This document shows, one piece after another, positions 8,828 through 17,280 of a stretch of 64,000 bases of DNA (positions within the stretch are counted from its first letter, which is position 1; every line of letters starts with the position of its first letter). This DNA is from Anaerolineae bacterium. Its GTDB lineage: Bacteria; Chloroflexota; Anaerolineae; Aggregatilineales; Phototrophicaceae. Under the pieces are notes generated by a model. It saw only the letters and a program-made list of their open reading frames with translations. It ran no database searches and was not told where the DNA came from. The position numbers and the translations under genes are program-made. Location of the stretch: the NCBI GenBank assembly GCA_017303635.1, contig JAFLCG010000001.1, positions 496,001 through 560,000 of the forward strand. Direction: 5' to 3'.

Positions 8828-8874
8828 CCTACATACCGTTCATGTTGAGGGAGAAAGCATGAAGGGTATGTAGG
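8828..8874. repeat. 17-base inverted repeat after primase gene (copy 1)
   Basis: CCTACATACCGTTCATG (8828-8844) and CATGAAGGGTATGTAGG (8858-8874) pair over 17 bases with one mismatch. The left arm overlaps a direct repeat of the form TTCATACC/ACATACC just after the stop codon. There is no U-tract. Copy 2 has an equivalent repeat-plus-hairpin (34293-34355) with different bases. It could be a terminator, an operator or the right edge of the module. Confidence 0.6.
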
Positions 8875-9223
8875 CATTATGCACTCAGGCTGAACTCTAG
8901 ACCTGAAAACCACTCCCCATGAACTACATCATATCTGTTGGGATCACCAGATGCGACCGGTCGAACACCGTGAGATGAACCATGTATGATATATAACGGA
9001 TATGTTGAACCAAGTGAACGTATGCTAGTTGATTTGGAAACGATGATAACTTGCCTGTTTTCAGCTTATCGGAGGTGATGGCCTCTGAATAACTTGCAAC
9101 GTTTATGAATGATCTGGCAGCTTGAGCTGCCAGATCACGATCATTGGTGGACTATACCTGGGGCGGGTGCAGTAGATTGTGAAACCAGGAGAGTAGATTT
9201 AGATCAAGCTTTCGCTCACTAGG
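8875..9223. other. Non-coding stretch between module 1 and the catabolic operon
   Basis: No gene is supported. The only clear structure is the 26-base palindrome at 9111-9136, listed separately. The rest is AT-richer than its neighbours and holds no recognisable coding or RNA gene signal. Confidence 0.55.
9111..9136. terminator. Perfect palindromic hairpin after the catabolic operon
   Basis: GATCTGGCAGCT and AGCTGCCAGATC pair perfectly around a two-base loop. It lies about 90 bases past the end of the minus-strand operon (9224) and is the likely terminator. No strong U-tract follows on either strand. Confidence 0.6.
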
Positions 9224-10648
9224 TCATGTCAAATATTGCGTGTAGGGTCGCATTTGAATACGAGCAAGATTTGTCCATGTGGCGAACTCAATCAATTCTG
9301 CCGTTACATTCCCTAACCCAACCGCGTAATGATGTGGATGCCCGCCAATAGTCAGTGTGTGCACCAAATCCTGCAAAGTAATGGGTTCACGATTGAGCGT
9401 AAAATCGGTGAACCACCCGCGTGTTCCCGCATAACCGGGGTTGTCGCGCTCGACAATCTCCGCGCCGACAACCAGCAGCGTGGCTCCATCTGCGCTGACA
9501 TAGCTGATCGTCGCCGTGTTGGCAGCGAAGACCTGGTCACCGGCCACGCCGTACACATGCTCCGACTTGCGCCCCAACGTGACGTGATCGACCCAGTGGA
9601 TGCCGTCCCGATTGGCGAAGTGGCGCGGGGAAACCCCACAGTGCCACATCAAAGCCGCTGGATTGAGTGTGTCGATCACCGCCATATCCAGCAGGGTGGA
9701 TGAACCGTGACCCCCGGTCAGCAAGTTGAGCAGATACATGCTGACTGCGCCGTAGACATCGCCTTCACAGGCTACCGCGATACCATCTTCGCTGCCCATC
9801 CAACTGTAAGCCATGCAGGGGGCGATGCGATAGACTTCCTGGAACTCCGACCAGCAAGAGACTGCCAGTGAGTCATACCCGTTTTCGCGCACGAAATCGT
9901 GCATCGCCAGATACAGGCGGGTCACCCGGTCAAAAGCAGCGGACTCGGTCACGCGGACGCTGGTGGCGGCAGCGCGGATGGTCTGGGCAGTCCGGGCGAC
10001 CTGGGCGGCATCATAGCCTTTGGCCCGGTCGATCAGGTCATGCAGTTCATGGGGGACGATTTGCAGGCCGAGCCGCTTCTGCATCTGCGCGGCATCGAAC
10101 TGCATGTTGATGAAGCCCGGTGCTAAGCCGCCGAACCAACCGATGCGTGCCCGCTGCATGTTCTTGACGGTGGTCAGGGCGCGCACTGTGATGCCGAAGG
10201 GACGCTGGAATTCAGCGCTTTCGACGTGTCCATAGAACCATTTGAAAGGGATATGTTCGTCTTTTAGCGTCTGAGCCAGGATGCTGGCGAAGTGACTCAT
10301 CGAGACGAAGGAATGAAGCTTAATGTCGCCATCTGGGTGCGGCTCTGGCGTGGCCCATAAACCCATGCGCGGGGCTACACGGGCCAGCGGCAGAATCTGC
10401 TCGCCGATGCTGCATCCGGCCGTTTGCAATAGGAGGAAATCCACCTGGGCGTCCCTTAATCGTTCGGCGGCTTGTTCAGCGGCCTCGACCGACATGACCT
10501 CGTCGGCGATGGCAACTAGTTCAAAGTCCCAGGCCTGGGCCAACGTTTCTAATCCGGTGATGGCGCGCTCCCGCTGGTGGTACTCGGTGGCGAAATAGCT
10601 GGCGATGGAGGTGCCTACATAACCGATGCGGAGTTTATGTTTTGCCAT
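9224..10648 (-). CDS. L-fucose/L-arabinose isomerase family protein
   Basis: A 474-residue protein of the FucI/AraA-type aldose-ketose isomerase superfamily. The typical C-terminal metal-binding region is present: AVSCWSEFQEVYRIAPCM, GIAVACEGDVYGAVSMYLL and the late HHYAVGLGNVTAEL with a conserved His. The start at 10648 has AGGAGG six bases upstream; the open frame extends further 5' but only antisense to the dhaL frame. It overlaps the end of dhaL by 14 bases, so it is the last gene of the operon. With a nucleoside hydrolase, a ketose kinase and an aldolase in the same operon, isomerisation of ribose or another pentose to its ketose is the likely job. The exact sugar is not known. Confidence 0.85.
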   Translation of the reverse strand: MAKHKLRIGYVGTSIASYFATEYHQRERAITGLETLAQAWDFELVAIADEVMSVEAAEQAAERLRDAQVDFLLLQTAGCSIGEQILPLARVAPRMGLWATPEPHPDGDIKLHSFVSMSHFASILAQTLKDEHIPFKWFYGHVESAEFQRPFGITVRALTTVKNMQRARIGWFGGLAPGFINMQFDAAQMQKRLGLQIVPHELHDLIDRAKGYDAAQVARTAQTIRAAATSVRVTESAAFDRVTRLYLAMHDFVRENGYDSLAVSCWSEFQEVYRIAPCMAYSWMGSEDGIAVACEGDVYGAVSMYLLNLLTGGHGSSTLLDMAVIDTLNPAALMWHCGVSPRHFANRDGIHWVDHVTLGRKSEHVYGVAGDQVFAANTATISYVSADGATLLVVGAEIVERDNPGYAGTRGWFTDFTLNREPITLQDLVHTLTIGGHPHHYAVGLGNVTAELIEFATWTNLARIQMRPYTQYLT

Positions 10649-11264
10649 CTTCGTCCTCCTGGTAGCGGTGCAGCGCCGCGAATAACACTGCCATCGAACG
10701 CGCCCCAGCGTCAACATGGCCCCGCGCCCGTTCGCCGACAAACTTGGCCCGCCCGAATTTGGCGACCATCTCCGCAGTTTGGTCTGCGCCAGCCTGGGCA
10801 GCAGCGGCGGCAGCAGCAAACGCTCCGCCGAGAGTATCCGATGTAGAGACTGCGGCGACCGCCGGTGCCAGTGCATCCACCAGGGTCTTATCCCCGGGGG
10901 CTGCTTTGCCACGTGCCTGTACGCCTTCTAACCCTGCCTGCAGCGCAGCCTGCCAGTCTGCCAGTGTCAGCTCGGTGCGGTCTTTGCAGGACGCGCTCAT
11001 CCGCAGGAACAGCGTGCCGTAGAGTGCGCCAGAGGCCCCGCCCATACGGTTGAGCAGCGATTGCGCGGTGACAGCCAGCACTGTAGACGGTGTTGGGTTG
11101 GTGAGCGCGGCGGCTTTTTCTGCCGCATCAGCGAAGGCGGTCGCCAGCGCCCCGCCGTGATCGCCGTCGCCTAGCTCCGAATCGAGCGCGTTCAACTCGG
11201 TCTGCGCGGCTTCCATGGCGGTGTGGATCGCCTGAATCAGGCGGACGAAATCAGGGCCATTCAT
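10635..11264 (-). CDS. dhaL: Dihydroxyacetone kinase-type subunit DhaL (ATP-binding)
   Basis: A 209-residue nucleotide-binding subunit of a DhaKL-type ketose kinase. The Mg-ATP ligands are visible in SELGDGDHGG near residue 30. MGGASGALYGT, PGDKTLVDAL and the GERARGHVDAGARS block that completes the phosphate site follow. It starts three bases after dhaK. No DhaM phosphotransferase subunit is present in the window, so the pair should use ATP directly or need a DhaM encoded elsewhere. In related systems such pairs phosphorylate dihydroxyacetone or longer ketoses such as erythrulose at the hydroxyl next to the carbonyl. Confidence 0.92.
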   Translation of the reverse strand: MNGPDFVRLIQAIHTAMEAAQTELNALDSELGDGDHGGALATAFADAAEKAAALTNPTPSTVLAVTAQSLLNRMGGASGALYGTLFLRMSASCKDRTELTLADWQAALQAGLEGVQARGKAAPGDKTLVDALAPAVAAVSTSDTLGGAFAAAAAAAQAGADQTAEMVAKFGRAKFVGERARGHVDAGARSMAVLFAALHRYQEDEDGKT

Positions 11265-11267
11265 GGC

Positions 11268-12278
11268 TCACACCCCTTTGAGGAACGCGCCGTTGCAGGG
11301 TGCATCCCACAACTGTTTCATGTGGTCATCTATCCGGCAGAGCGAGAGTGCAAAACCTGCCATCTCCTGCGTGGTGGCGTAGGGGCCAATCCACGATTTG
11401 TAGCGGTGTACCCCGGCTTCGGTCAAGCGCTGCGCGACGCGGCGGTGAAGGATGTAAAGCTCCATCAGCGTCATGCTGCCACTGTTGTTGAGCAGCACCA
11501 GCACCTCATCGCCCGCGTTGAACGGCAGGTCTTCCAGCAGGCGCGGCAGCATCAGATCAATGGTCGCATCAGCGCTCAGGAGTTTGTGCCGCCCAATGCC
11601 CACCTCACCATGCACACCCATACCGATTTCCATCTCGTCGTCAGGCAGCTCGAACATGACTTCATCGGTGACGGGGCTGGCCGCCGAGGTCAGCGCCAGC
11701 GCCAACGTGCGGGTGTTATCACGAATATGCTCCGCCAGGCGCTTGCACTCCGTCAGCGAGGCACCTGTCTCCGCATAGGCACCCAGCATCTTCCAGACGA
11801 AGAACAGCCCCGCCGTGCCCCGCCGTTCAGGTTCGCTGCCTTTTGGCGCGCTTGAGATGTCGTCGTACAGGACGACCATCTCCACATTGATGCCGCTCTC
11901 CATCTGGCAGAGTTCCAGCGCCATCTCCGCATTCATCAGGTCGCCCGCATGATGCGACACGCACAGCAGGACACCCGTGCCGCGATCTGCTGCCTTGATG
12001 CCCGCGACGATGCGGTCTGGCCCCGGCGCGGTGAAGATCTCACCCGGCACGTTGACATCGAATAAGCCACTGCCGACGAAGCCGATCATGGCCGGTTCAT
12101 GACCACTGCCGTTGCCGATTACCAGGCCGACCTTACCGGGTGCTTTGGGCTGGGCGCGGACGATCAAACCGTCATCGGTGAGGCGCACGACATCGGGATA
12201 TGCGCTGACAAGCCCTTGCAGCATCTCGCGCAGGATCATCGAACGTTGATTGAGCAGTTTTTTCTTGCGTACAGACAT
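11268..12278 (-). CDS. dhaK: Dihydroxyacetone kinase-type subunit DhaK (substrate-binding)
   Basis: A 336-residue substrate-binding subunit. DhaK binds the ketone covalently through a histidine; that residue is His223 here, in MGVHGEVG. The other active-site histidine is His60, in GNGSGHEPAMIGF. VSHHAGDLMNAEMA and LNNSGSMTLMELYIL further support the family. It lies two bases after the DUF35 gene and three before dhaL. Because its neighbours are an aldose isomerase and a LacD-type aldolase, the substrate is probably a ketopentose or ketotetrose rather than dihydroxyacetone itself. That is inference. Confidence 0.92.
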   Translation of the reverse strand: MSVRKKKLLNQRSMILREMLQGLVSAYPDVVRLTDDGLIVRAQPKAPGKVGLVIGNGSGHEPAMIGFVGSGLFDVNVPGEIFTAPGPDRIVAGIKAADRGTGVLLCVSHHAGDLMNAEMALELCQMESGINVEMVVLYDDISSAPKGSEPERRGTAGLFFVWKMLGAYAETGASLTECKRLAEHIRDNTRTLALALTSAASPVTDEVMFELPDDEMEIGMGVHGEVGIGRHKLLSADATIDLMLPRLLEDLPFNAGDEVLVLLNNSGSMTLMELYILHRRVAQRLTEAGVHRYKSWIGPYATTQEMAGFALSLCRIDDHMKQLWDAPCNGAFLKGV

Positions 12279-12280
12279 GG

Positions 12281-12793
12281 CTACTCCGCTGGGACAAAAT
12301 ACATCAGGTGAATGGGGTGTTCAACCGGGCTATCGCCATAGGCCACTTGCACGCGCATCCCCGACTTGACCTGTTCTAGCGGTGCGCGGAGCAGATGCGG
12401 GAACAGCGTGGATGCGCCATCGAGCAGGACATAGGCGAATATATAGGGTGTGGCGAGCGACCGCACATCGGCGTTGCTGCCGGGCGAAAAGTGCAGTACG
12501 GAGAAGGTCTTCAGCGTACCGGTGCCTGACAGCTCAAGCCATACAGTTGGCTTCAAGCACTGCGGGCAGAGCGGACGCGGCGGCGCATAGACCTGGTCGC
12601 AGGTCTCGCAGTGAGTCGCCATGAAGCGCCGGTTCTCGAGTTCGATGAAGAAGCGGGAATATTTGCCGAGTGTGTGGGTATAGGTCTGTGTCAGGGAGAG
12701 AGTCAGCCGCTCGACCTGGCGGAATTCCGCCCATAAGTCGCCTTCTACAGTTGGTAAAGTCTGGACATCTTTCCTGGCGGTCACATCTGGCAT
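12281..12793 (-). CDS. Zn-ribbon/OB-fold protein (DUF35, ChsH2-like)
   Basis: A 170-residue protein with a rubredoxin-like zinc ribbon (CETCDQVYAPPRPLCPQC, about residues 77-94) followed by an OB-fold segment (SGTGTLKTFSVLHF). DUF35 proteins act as partners of thiolase-like enzymes, bridging them to the acyl-CoA substrate. The gene lies two bases downstream of exactly such a thiolase-like gene. Compared with single-domain DUF35 proteins it has an N-terminal extension of about 60 residues. The pair probably forms one complex, as with Ltp2-ChsH2 in steroid side-chain degradation. Confidence 0.85.
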   Translation of the reverse strand: MPDVTARKDVQTLPTVEGDLWAEFRQVERLTLSLTQTYTHTLGKYSRFFIELENRRFMATHCETCDQVYAPPRPLCPQCLKPTVWLELSGTGTLKTFSVLHFSPGSNADVRSLATPYIFAYVLLDGASTLFPHLLRAPLEQVKSGMRVQVAYGDSPVEHPIHLMYFVPAE

Positions 12794-12795
12794 AA

Positions 12796-13995
12796 TCAGT
12801 CCCGTCGCTCAAAGATGTTGACGACCGAGATGGTGGCGATCCCGGCGTGCGTATCGGTCAAGCCACGCCGCGCTCCGGCGACCTGACGGCGGGGATCAGC
12901 TTCTCCCCAGAGCTGCAAGGCAATCTCAATGGCCTGGGCGATGCCGGTCGCGCCGACGGGTGCGCCACGCCCCAGTAACCCCCCGCTGGTATTGACGGGG
13001 AGCTGACCTCCCAGGTCGAATAGGCCGCTCGCCACGTTCACGCCGCCCGTTCCCTCCGGCACAAAACCCAGATCTTCAACCGCCTGAATCTCCACGCCGC
13101 TGTAACTGTCGTAAAGTTCCGCCACGTCAATCTGGTCCAGTGGATCGGTGATGCTCGCCATTTGATAAGCCTGTTGCGCGGCAGCGCGCTTGGCGCGGAA
13201 ATGGGTGATGTGCGGGTAGCGGTCGCCCAGGCGCATGGTGTCTGTGCCGCAGCCGGTCGCGCTGAAGTAGACCGGCGGGCGGTTGTGAAAGCGCGGTATG
13301 TTCGTGCGCGCCCACTCCTCAGTCGCCAGGAGGATGACCGCCGCACCATCACTGAGCAGGCTGCAATCGAGCAGCCGGTATGGCTCGGCTACCGGGCGGG
13401 ATGCCAGCACATCCTCAATAGTGATGTCCATCGGCTTTTGCGCCAGCGGATTGAACCCGGCGTTGCGGCGGTTTCGGACGGCGACGTGGGCGAACTGTTC
13501 CGGCGTAGTGCCGTATTGCTCCATGTGGGCGCGCATCATCGCAGCATAGAAGCCTGTGTACGTGCCGCCGATCATCATCTCCCAGTCAAAATCTGCCGAG
13601 AGCGCAAAAAGCTGGTTGGCCGTCTGCGAGGAAACGCCGCGTCCATTCGTCTCGCAGCCGTATACCAGGATCGAGTCGCACAAGCCGCTTTGCACATAGG
13701 CCCACGCCGTCCGCAGAGCCAGCGCGCCGGTCGCGCCACCGCCTTCGACCCGCACGGTTGGGGTGGGTAGCAGACCAATCTGGTCGTGCAGGATGGCGGC
13801 GAGGGTCATCTGACGGTTGAAGTGGTCGCTTTCGTAGCTGCACAGGCCATGCTGCACCGACTTGAGGTCAGGCATACCTGTATCTGCCAGCAGCGCGAGT
13901 ACCGCTTCCGCCAGTAGATCGCGCGGGTTGCAGTCCGGGCGGTCAGCGGCGAAGCGCGTCATGCCGACACCGGCGATGACTGGGAGGCGCGTCAT
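12796..13995 (-). CDS. Thiolase-superfamily protein lacking catalytic Cys and His (possible CoA-linked aldolase)
   Basis: A 399-residue protein with the full SCP-x-type thiolase fold: AGVGMTRF at the N-terminus, AELYDSYSGVEIQAVEDLG near 293, and NTSGGLLGRGAPVGATG near 335. The nucleophilic Cys position holds Gly87 (VEGGGATG instead of ..CATG), and the GHP histidine is Ala345. It therefore cannot carry out normal thiolysis. Ltp2-type retro-aldolases also lack these residues and use tyrosines; Tyr295 and Tyr298 here are candidates. It overlaps the aldolase gene by four bases and is followed by its DUF35 partner. Substrate unknown. Confidence 0.82.
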   Translation of the reverse strand: MTRLPVIAGVGMTRFAADRPDCNPRDLLAEAVLALLADTGMPDLKSVQHGLCSYESDHFNRQMTLAAILHDQIGLLPTPTVRVEGGGATGALALRTAWAYVQSGLCDSILVYGCETNGRGVSSQTANQLFALSADFDWEMMIGGTYTGFYAAMMRAHMEQYGTTPEQFAHVAVRNRRNAGFNPLAQKPMDITIEDVLASRPVAEPYRLLDCSLLSDGAAVILLATEEWARTNIPRFHNRPPVYFSATGCGTDTMRLGDRYPHITHFRAKRAAAQQAYQMASITDPLDQIDVAELYDSYSGVEIQAVEDLGFVPEGTGGVNVASGLFDLGGQLPVNTSGGLLGRGAPVGATGIAQAIEIALQLWGEADPRRQVAGARRGLTDTHAGIATISVVNIFERRD

Positions 13996-14975
13996 GGCTG
14001 GGGCATCCCCTGGTAATCCTGATACCAGGTGGTCGAAACGGGCACCGGAGTGAGGCGCGTTCCCCAGGGTTGGCCCGCCTGTACCAGCTCGGCCAGCGTG
14101 CGCATCCGCTCCCGCCCGGTGGTTTGCAACCAGGCTTCACGCGCATCCAAGTCAGCAATCTGCGCGGCTTCCCCCCACACGGCACGCCCGGCGATTACAC
14201 CAGAAGCACCGGCGGAGCAAGCAATTTCGACTTGCTGGCAGAAGCTTTCGAAGTTTACGCCCGCGCTCAGTAACACCCAGGGAACGGTCGTCGCATCGGT
14301 CAGCGCCTCACACGCGCTGCGCATCGTGGCGGCATCGTGCCAATACGCGGGATGCAGTGGAAACTCCATTTTGAGGACATCTGCCCCCAACACCTCCGCT
14401 CGCTGCGCGGCAGTGATTACCCGCTGTGTGAAACGGGCCTGATGCTCATGGTCATCCTCATCCAATGGATACAGGATCGGCTCGGCGTAAAGCGGAATAT
14501 CATAAGCCGCGCAATCCAGCGCAATGCGTTGGAGCAGGGCATCCTGCTGTGGCGCGCGTTCGGCATCGTCGCAGTTGTAGTAGTAGAACAGCTTGACACC
14601 GTCCGCGCCCATGCGTTTGATCTTTCCCGCATTCCAGTTCGGCAGGATTTCGGTGAGCAGCGGCAGTGGTTGCATGGCGTAGCCTGCCCGCTCTAACTCG
14701 ACCAGCAGACCAGCTTGCGCCATCCAACCTTCGCTGATGGCCTGAGCGGCACCATAGAGTGGGTCGAGCAGCACGGCGCTAACTGCCGGTGCGAGCGCCC
14801 GTGCCACCTGCGACTTAAAGGCGACCATCTCCACGTCTTTGACTTGCTCTGGCACAGCAACATTGAGGGCACGGCGCAGCGCGTCGTGATGGTCGAGCGC
14901 CAGGATATTGAAGTGACCGCCTGCCGTGCTGACGCGCTGTAAAGCGCGATACTTGCCTATACTGATCTGGCGCAT
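13992..14975 (-). CDS. Class I ketose-phosphate aldolase, LacD/YihT family
   Basis: A 327-residue TIM-barrel aldolase related to tagatose-1,6-bisphosphate aldolase (LacD) and sulfofructose-1-phosphate aldolase (YihT). The two conserved lysines are visible: Lys128 in GADGVKLFYYY, and the expected Schiff-base Lys202 in ADVLKMEFPL. The ATG at 14975 is preferred over an upstream TTG because it begins the family's N-terminus two bases after the dehydrogenase stop. Members cleave ketose 1-phosphates or 1,6-bisphosphates to DHAP plus an aldehyde. After DhaKL phosphorylation of a ketopentose, the second product would be glycolaldehyde, which the adjacent dehydrogenase could oxidise. Confidence 0.83.
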   Translation of the reverse strand: MRQISIGKYRALQRVSTAGGHFNILALDHHDALRRALNVAVPEQVKDVEMVAFKSQVARALAPAVSAVLLDPLYGAAQAISEGWMAQAGLLVELERAGYAMQPLPLLTEILPNWNAGKIKRMGADGVKLFYYYNCDDAERAPQQDALLQRIALDCAAYDIPLYAEPILYPLDEDDHEHQARFTQRVITAAQRAEVLGADVLKMEFPLHPAYWHDAATMRSACEALTDATTVPWVLLSAGVNFESFCQQVEIACSAGASGVIAGRAVWGEAAQIADLDAREAWLQTTGRERMRTLAELVQAGQPWGTRLTPVPVSTTWYQDYQGMPQP

Positions 14976-14977
14976 GT

Positions 14978-16495
14978 TCACCCCACCCGTATCCAAACGC
15001 TCTTGACTTCGCTGTAAAGATCTAGGGCCTCTTTGCCCATCTCGCGTCCATGCCCGCTTTGTTTATAACCGCCGAACGGTGAGGCTGCGTCAGTATCGCC
15101 CCAGGTGTTGATCCAGATCGTCCCAGCCTGCATCCGGGCGGCGAAGCGGTGGGCCGTTTGCAGGTCGCGCGTCCACAAGCCTGCCGCCAGGCCGTAAGGC
15201 GTTTCATTCGCACGGTGCAGCACCTCATCGGCATCGTCGAAAGGCATCGCACAAACCACCGGCCCGAAGATTTCCTCGCGGACGATCTTCATGCTGTCCT
15301 GCACGCCGGTGAAGATGGTCGGCTCGATGAAATAGCCATTCGCCAGGTTCCCACCGATCCGCTGACCGCCAACCACGGCCTGCCCACCACTGCTGCGGCC
15401 ATCTTCGATGTAGCCCATGATGGTATGCATCTGTTCCATGCTGACCACTGGCCCCAGGTCGGGTTGGTCAGTTTGCATCCCCATACCCACGCGGATATTC
15501 GCAGCCTGGTCGCTCATACCCGTCAACACGCGGTCGAAGATGCTGCGCTGGATGTACAACCGGGAACCAGCGGTGCAGGATTGACCGTTATTGCCGAAGA
15601 TCGCCCAGGTTGCCCCGATGACAGCTTGCTCCAGGTCAGCATCGGCGAAGATGATATTGGGGCTTTTGCCACCGAGTTCCAGCGAGACACGTTTGAGCGT
15701 ATCCGCCGAGTTCCGCAGGATAGTACGGGCGACGCTGGCGCTTCCGGTGAAGCCAATCTTGTCCACGCCGGGGTGCGCCACTAGCGCCGCGCCCGCTGTC
15801 TCACCAAAGCCAGTTAGCACATTGAAAACGCCCGCTGGGAAACCTGCTTCTTCAAACAGCCGCGCCAGGTAGAGCGCGCTCAGTGGGGTTTGTTCGGCGG
15901 GTTTGAGGATGATGCAGTTACCCGCCGCCAGCGCGGGTGCGATTTTCCAGGCAGCCATCAGCAGCGGGTAGTTCCACGGGACGATCAGCCCACAGACGCC
16001 GACGGGTTCGCGTACGGTATAGTTGAACGTGCCCGGCGTGTTAACCGGGATCGTTGCACCTTCGATTTTGCTCGGCCAACCCGCGTAGTAACGGAAGTGT
16101 TCGGCGGAGAGCGGCGCATCGACCTGTTGTGCCTTCTTCACGGGTTTGCCGTTATCCAGCGAGTCCAACTGTGCTAGGATCGGCGCGTGCGTCTCAATCA
16201 GGTCAGCCAGCCGCCAGATCAAGCGCCCGCGGTCAGACGGCGACAGCTTCAGGTGCCAGGCTCCGCTGTCGAAGGTCGCCCTGGCGGCACGCACAGCCGC
16301 GTCCACATCATCTGCCTGGGCCGAGGGAACCCGCGCCAGCAACCGACCGCTTGACGGGTCATGAGTCTCGAAGGTCTCTCCACTGATGGATGGCACCCAG
16401 CGCCCACCAATGTGCAATTTGAGGTCAGATTGCAAAAACGCGCGTACTTCCGGCAGGATTTCGACATAGTTTTCGGGAAAGCCTAGGTTGGTCAT
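14978..16495 (-). CDS. NAD(P)-dependent aldehyde dehydrogenase
   Basis: A 505-residue soluble ALDH of normal length. The catalytic residues are all visible: Glu273 in LELGGKSPN, Cys307 in NNGQSCTAGSR, Asn175 in VPWNYPLL, the cofactor-binding GFTGSASVAR loop, and EIFGPVV. It overlaps the nucleoside phosphorylase gene by four bases and is followed two bases later by the aldolase gene. The tight coupling suggests it oxidises the aldehyde released by that aldolase, plausibly glycolaldehyde or lactaldehyde. Substrate assignment is inference; the fold assignment is secure. Confidence 0.93.
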   Translation of the reverse strand: MTNLGFPENYVEILPEVRAFLQSDLKLHIGGRWVPSISGETFETHDPSSGRLLARVPSAQADDVDAAVRAARATFDSGAWHLKLSPSDRGRLIWRLADLIETHAPILAQLDSLDNGKPVKKAQQVDAPLSAEHFRYYAGWPSKIEGATIPVNTPGTFNYTVREPVGVCGLIVPWNYPLLMAAWKIAPALAAGNCIILKPAEQTPLSALYLARLFEEAGFPAGVFNVLTGFGETAGAALVAHPGVDKIGFTGSASVARTILRNSADTLKRVSLELGGKSPNIIFADADLEQAVIGATWAIFGNNGQSCTAGSRLYIQRSIFDRVLTGMSDQAANIRVGMGMQTDQPDLGPVVSMEQMHTIMGYIEDGRSSGGQAVVGGQRIGGNLANGYFIEPTIFTGVQDSMKIVREEIFGPVVCAMPFDDADEVLHRANETPYGLAAGLWTRDLQTAHRFAARMQAGTIWINTWGDTDAASPFGGYKQSGHGREMGKEALDLYSEVKSVWIRVG

Positions 16496-17280
16496 CGCCG
16501 TGTTTCCACCTGTTCTGCCAACGCCAGCGCCACTTCGTAGACGGCAGCGTTGCTGCGATTGAGGGCCTCCAGCCCGCCAGGAGGCAGCGGATCGAGGAAG
16601 CGCCTGCCGCGCGTGAGATCGTCCCAGACTACTACCAGAGCAAGGGCGGCCATATTGAAATAGCGGGCGACGGCGAGGGTGGTAGCTGCTTCCATCTCTA
16701 CCGAGAGAATCCCGGCACGGTGCCAGGCTTCCATCATCTGCGGCGTCTCGGTGAAGAGGGAAGGCCAGGTGACGTGCGTCCCGCGATAGGTGGTCAGGCC
16801 GCGCAAACGCAGAGCAGACTCAGCTCGCTGTACCCACTCCGGGGATGCCAGCACGGCGTCATGTGCGCCGTACATCTGCGCCACGCCTTCGCGACACAAC
16901 GCGACCTCTGGCAAGATGATGTCGCCAGGTGCCAGATGGGATTGCAGCCCGCCGCATGTGCCGATCTGCACAGCCAGTTTGGTGCCCAGGACACCAAACA
17001 AATGGATGATCTCAACCGTGCGTGCCGCGCCGTAAGCGCAGCAGAATGCGACTTTCTTATCGCGCCAGCGCCCCCAGAATATGTCAGGGAATTCCAGTTC
17101 ACGTACATCGGTGAGGTAGCCCAACCGCCAGTCAGTGCGCTGCTGCCGCCACCAACTGCCTTCGACGATGACGATATCGGGCACGTCATCAGGCGCAAGC
17201 TTCATCGCTGCCAGCCATTCTGTGGCAGGAATATCCATAATCGACCGAAAGATTGGGCTGTGGCTGTTCCCGTTGGTCAC
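16492..17280 (-). CDS. Nucleoside phosphorylase (PNP/UDP family)
   Basis: A 262-residue cytoplasmic phosphorylase of the uridine/purine nucleoside phosphorylase superfamily, which splits nucleosides with phosphate to base and (deoxy)ribose 1-phosphate. Visible family signatures are CAYGAARTVEIIHLFGVLGT, the phosphate-site QIGTCGGLQ followed by GDIILP, and SVEMEAATTLAVARYF, which binds the ribose hydroxyls. It begins with GTG overlapping the previous stop (GTGA). The length fits the trimeric/hexameric NP-I class. Together with the nucleoside hydrolase next door it supports a nucleoside-type substrate for the operon. Confidence 0.88.
   Translation of the reverse strand: MTNGNSHSPIFRSIMDIPATEWLAAMKLAPDDVPDIVIVEGSWWRQQRTDWRLGYLTDVRELEFPDIFWGRWRDKKVAFCCAYGAARTVEIIHLFGVLGTKLAVQIGTCGGLQSHLAPGDIILPEVALCREGVAQMYGAHDAVLASPEWVQRAESALRLRGLTTYRGTHVTWPSLFTETPQMMEAWHRAGILSVEMEAATTLAVARYFNMAALALVVVWDDLTRGRRFLDPLPPGGLEALNRSNAAVYEVALALAEQVETRR

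Noticed and set aside
10649..10912. N-terminal extension of the isomerase gene to 10912
   Set aside because: The extra codons overlap dhaL in another frame and have low-complexity Arg/Leu content. A strong ribosome site marks 10648.
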